Shown here: positions 34,179 through 36,103 of the stretch, in pieces
Layout of the letters: every line of letters begins with the position of its first letter
Numbering within the stretch: the stretch's first letter is position 1
Source of the DNA: Burkholderiales bacterium
GTDB taxonomy: Bacteria > Pseudomonadota > Gammaproteobacteria > Burkholderiales > Burkholderiaceae_C
Assembly (NCBI GenBank): GCA_028869095.1
Contig: JAGWTE010000004.1
Location: forward strand, 1-36,103
DNA length: 36,103 nucleotides
Reading direction: 5' to 3'
Notes under the pieces: model-generated
Told to the model about the DNA's origin: nothing
Database searches by the model: none
What the model saw: the letters and a program-made list of their open reading frames with translations, nothing else
Translations under genes and position numbers: made by a program

Positions 34179-36103
34179 GCCAGCTTGAATGGCAGCTCAC
34201 GCACGGGCTTGCCGGTCAAGCGGGTGATGGCGTTGGCAAACGCTGGGGCCAGCGGCGGCAGGCCCGGCTCGCCCATGCCGGTAGGCGGGTCGGCACTGGG
34301 CACCACATGCACGGCAAATTCAGGCATGTCGGTGATGCGTGGCACCACGAAATCCCCGAAGTTGCTCTGCTGCACCTCGCCATCCTTGAGTGTGATGGCA
34401 GCCCCCGGCAGACACATGGACAAGCCCATCAGGGCCGCACCTTGGATCTGCGCTTCAATCGTGCGCGGGTTCACGGCCAAATTGCAATGCACACCGGCTG
34501 TCACGCGGTGCAGCACCGCGCTGCCCTTTTTGACCGACGCCTCGACCACATAGGCCACCACGGTTTCAAAGGACTCGTGCACCGCCACGCCCCAGGCGTG
34601 TCCCGCGGGCAAGCGCTTCTTGCCATAGCCACTTTGGTCCACCGCCAATTGCAGCGCTGCGCTGTGGCGCGGATGCTTGTCGCCAAACATCTGCATGCGA
34701 TAGGCCACCGGGTCTTGCTTGGTGGCCCGCGCGATTTCGTCGACCAGGGTCTCCATCACAAACGCGTTGTGGGTAGAGCCCACGCTGCGCCACCACAGCA
34801 CCGGCACGTTCACCTTGGGGTGATGCACCGTCAAACGCATGGGGAAGGGATAGGGCTCCAGCATGCCTTCCGGCCCCGTGGCATCGATGCCGTTCTTGAC
34901 CATGCTGCCTTCAAACGGCGTGCCCATGGTGATGGACTGCCCAACGATGACATGGTCCCAGGCCAGCACCTTGCCTTTCGCGTCAAAACCAATGCGCGCC
35001 TGGTGCAAGTGCATGGGACGGTAGTAGCCGCCACGGATGTCATCCTCACGGCTCCAGACCATGCGAACGGGCGCAGTCAAGCCGGCCGCGCGTGCGGCCT
35101 TGGCAATCTGGCAAGCCTCGACCACATAGTCGCTGCTGCCCACGGCCCGTCGGCCAAAGCCACCACCGGCCATTTGCACATGCACGGCCACTTGCTCGGG
35201 CTTGAGCCCCAGCACCCTGGCGGCCGCACCGCCATCCAGGCCGGGCATCTGAGAACCCACCCACAACTCGGCCTTGCCTTCCGAGAGTTGCACCGTGCAG
35301 TTCAAGGGCTCCATGGGCGCGTGGGCCAGGTAAGGGAACATGAACTCGGCCTCGATGTGTCGCGGTGCACTGGTCATGGGCGCCATGTCGGCATCGAAGC
35401 GGCGAGGGCCAGGCTGCTTGGCCAGCTCGCGGTACTGGGCCAGTTGCTTGGCGCTGTCGACCTTCTCGACCTTGGACGTGTCCCATTGCAGCTTCAAGGC
35501 ATCGCGCCCCTGCTTGGCGGGCCAATAGCCATCGGCCACCACGGCCACGCTCTCGCCGCCACGATCCGCCGGCACACGCAGCACCGCCTTCACGCCTTTG
35601 ATGGCACGGGCTGCACTGTCGTCCACCGAAGTCAGGCGGGCACCGAACACGGGCGGGTGGGCCACCACCGCCGTCAACTGACCCGGCAAGTGCATGTCAA
35701 TGCCAAAGCTCTGCCGCCCACTGCTCTTGGCCTTCGCATCCAAACGGTTGGTGGGTTGGCCAATGAGGCGGAAGGTTTTGGGGTCCTTCAACGCCACCTT
35801 CTCAGGCACGGGCTGCGCCATCGCGGCCTCGGCCAGTTCGCCATAGCTGGCCTTCAGCCCGCCGGGGCCCAAGACGGCACCCGACTGCGTGCGCAAAGAG
35901 CTCACGTCCACCTTCCAGCGCGCGGCCGCAGCGCCCAACAACATGGCACGGGCACGCGCACCCAGCTCACGGTATTGCGTGAAGCTGTGCTTGACCGAGT
36001 TAGAGCCCCCGGTCAGGTGCATGCCCCACAGCGGGTCCACATAAGCCGGGTCGTTCGAGCCGTGCTGACTGCGCACCAGGCTCCAGTCGGCATCCAACTC
36101 TTC
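34175..36103 (-). CDS. Xanthine dehydrogenase family molybdopterin-binding subunit (IorB-like), N-terminus truncated by window edge
   Basis: AGGGFGRRAVGSSDYVVEACQIAKAA, WSREDDIRGGYYRPMH, GEPGLPPLAPAFANAITRLTGKPVRELPF; reading frame open to the window edge. Confidence 0.9.
   Translation of the reverse strand, partial: EELDADWSLVRSQHGSNDPAYVDPLWGMHLTGGSNSVKHSFTQYRELGARARAMLLGAAAARWKVDVSSLRTQSGAVLGPGGLKASYGELAEAAMAQPVPEKVALKDPKTFRLIGQPTNRLDAKAKSSGRQSFGIDMHLPGQLTAVVAHPPVFGARLTSVDDSAARAIKGVKAVLRVPADRGGESVAVVADGYWPAKQGRDALKLQWDTSKVEKVDSAKQLAQYRELAKQPGPRRFDADMAPMTSAPRHIEAEFMFPYLAHAPMEPLNCTVQLSEGKAELWVGSQMPGLDGGAAARVLGLKPEQVAVHVQMAGGGFGRRAVGSSDYVVEACQIAKAARAAGLTAPVRMVWSREDDIRGGYYRPMHLHQARIGFDAKGKVLAWDHVIVGQSITMGTPFEGSMVKNGIDATGPEGMLEPYPFPMRLTVHHPKVNVPVLWWRSVGSTHNAFVMETLVDEIARATKQDPVAYRMQMFGDKHPRHSAALQLAVDQSGYGKKRLPAGHAWGVAVHESFETVVAYVVEASVKKGSAVLHRVTAGVHCNLAVNPRTIEAQIQGAALMGLSMCLPGAAITLKDGEVQQSNFGDFVVPRITDMPEFAVHVVPSADPPTGMGEPGLPPLAPAFANAITRLTGKPVRELPFKLA

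Noticed and set aside
1-36103. CRISPR arrays, tRNA/rRNA genes, insertion sequences, prophage genes
   Set aside because: Looked for direct-repeat arrays, transposase/integrase motifs and RNA gene signatures; none recognised by eye.

Overview
This 36.1-kb window is GC-rich, gene-dense chromosomal DNA, most consistent with a beta-proteobacterium of the Burkholderiales type (inferred from gene families and order only). Left to right it holds: an anti-sigma factor; a small unknown protein (-); a LigB-type dioxygenase; an unknown protein; an SDR oxidoreductase; the nitrite-assimilation operon nirB-nirD-nasR (-); a pterin dehydratase (-); a HAMP/degenerate-GGDEF/EAL protein (+); a PPDK-like protein lacking the C-terminal PEP/pyruvate TIM barrel, coupled to a 653-aa protein with a PhoU/DUF47-like C-terminus (-); a divergent CHAD protein (+); a four-gene operon DUF3348 - DUF802 (MotA/ExbB-like with a long coiled-coil tail) - OmpA/MotB-like - DUF2894 (-); regBA, SURF1 and cyoABCD (-); an MHS-type MFS transporter (+); a GAF protein (-); a 1-Cys peroxiredoxin (+); a SAM methyltransferase (-); a flavodoxin-like protein (+); an MltB-type lytic transglycosylase (+); a persulfide dioxygenase-rhodanese fusion (-); and XdhC plus a truncated IorB-like molybdoenzyme subunit (-). 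Three places deserve most attention. (1) The DUF3348-DUF802-OmpA-DUF2894 operon resembles the Zorya ZorAB ion-driven motor but has different cytoplasmic partners. (2) The truncated PPDK + PhoU-like + CHAD locus suggests an uncharacterised phosphate/polyphosphate phosphotransfer function. (3) The nirB upstream region shows, by eye, NtrC-like enhancer sites, a near-consensus sigma-54 promoter and a dual-hexaloop ANTAR-type leader, matching the NIT-ANTAR regulator encoded at the end of the same operon. No CRISPR array, tRNA, rRNA or insertion sequence was recognised.
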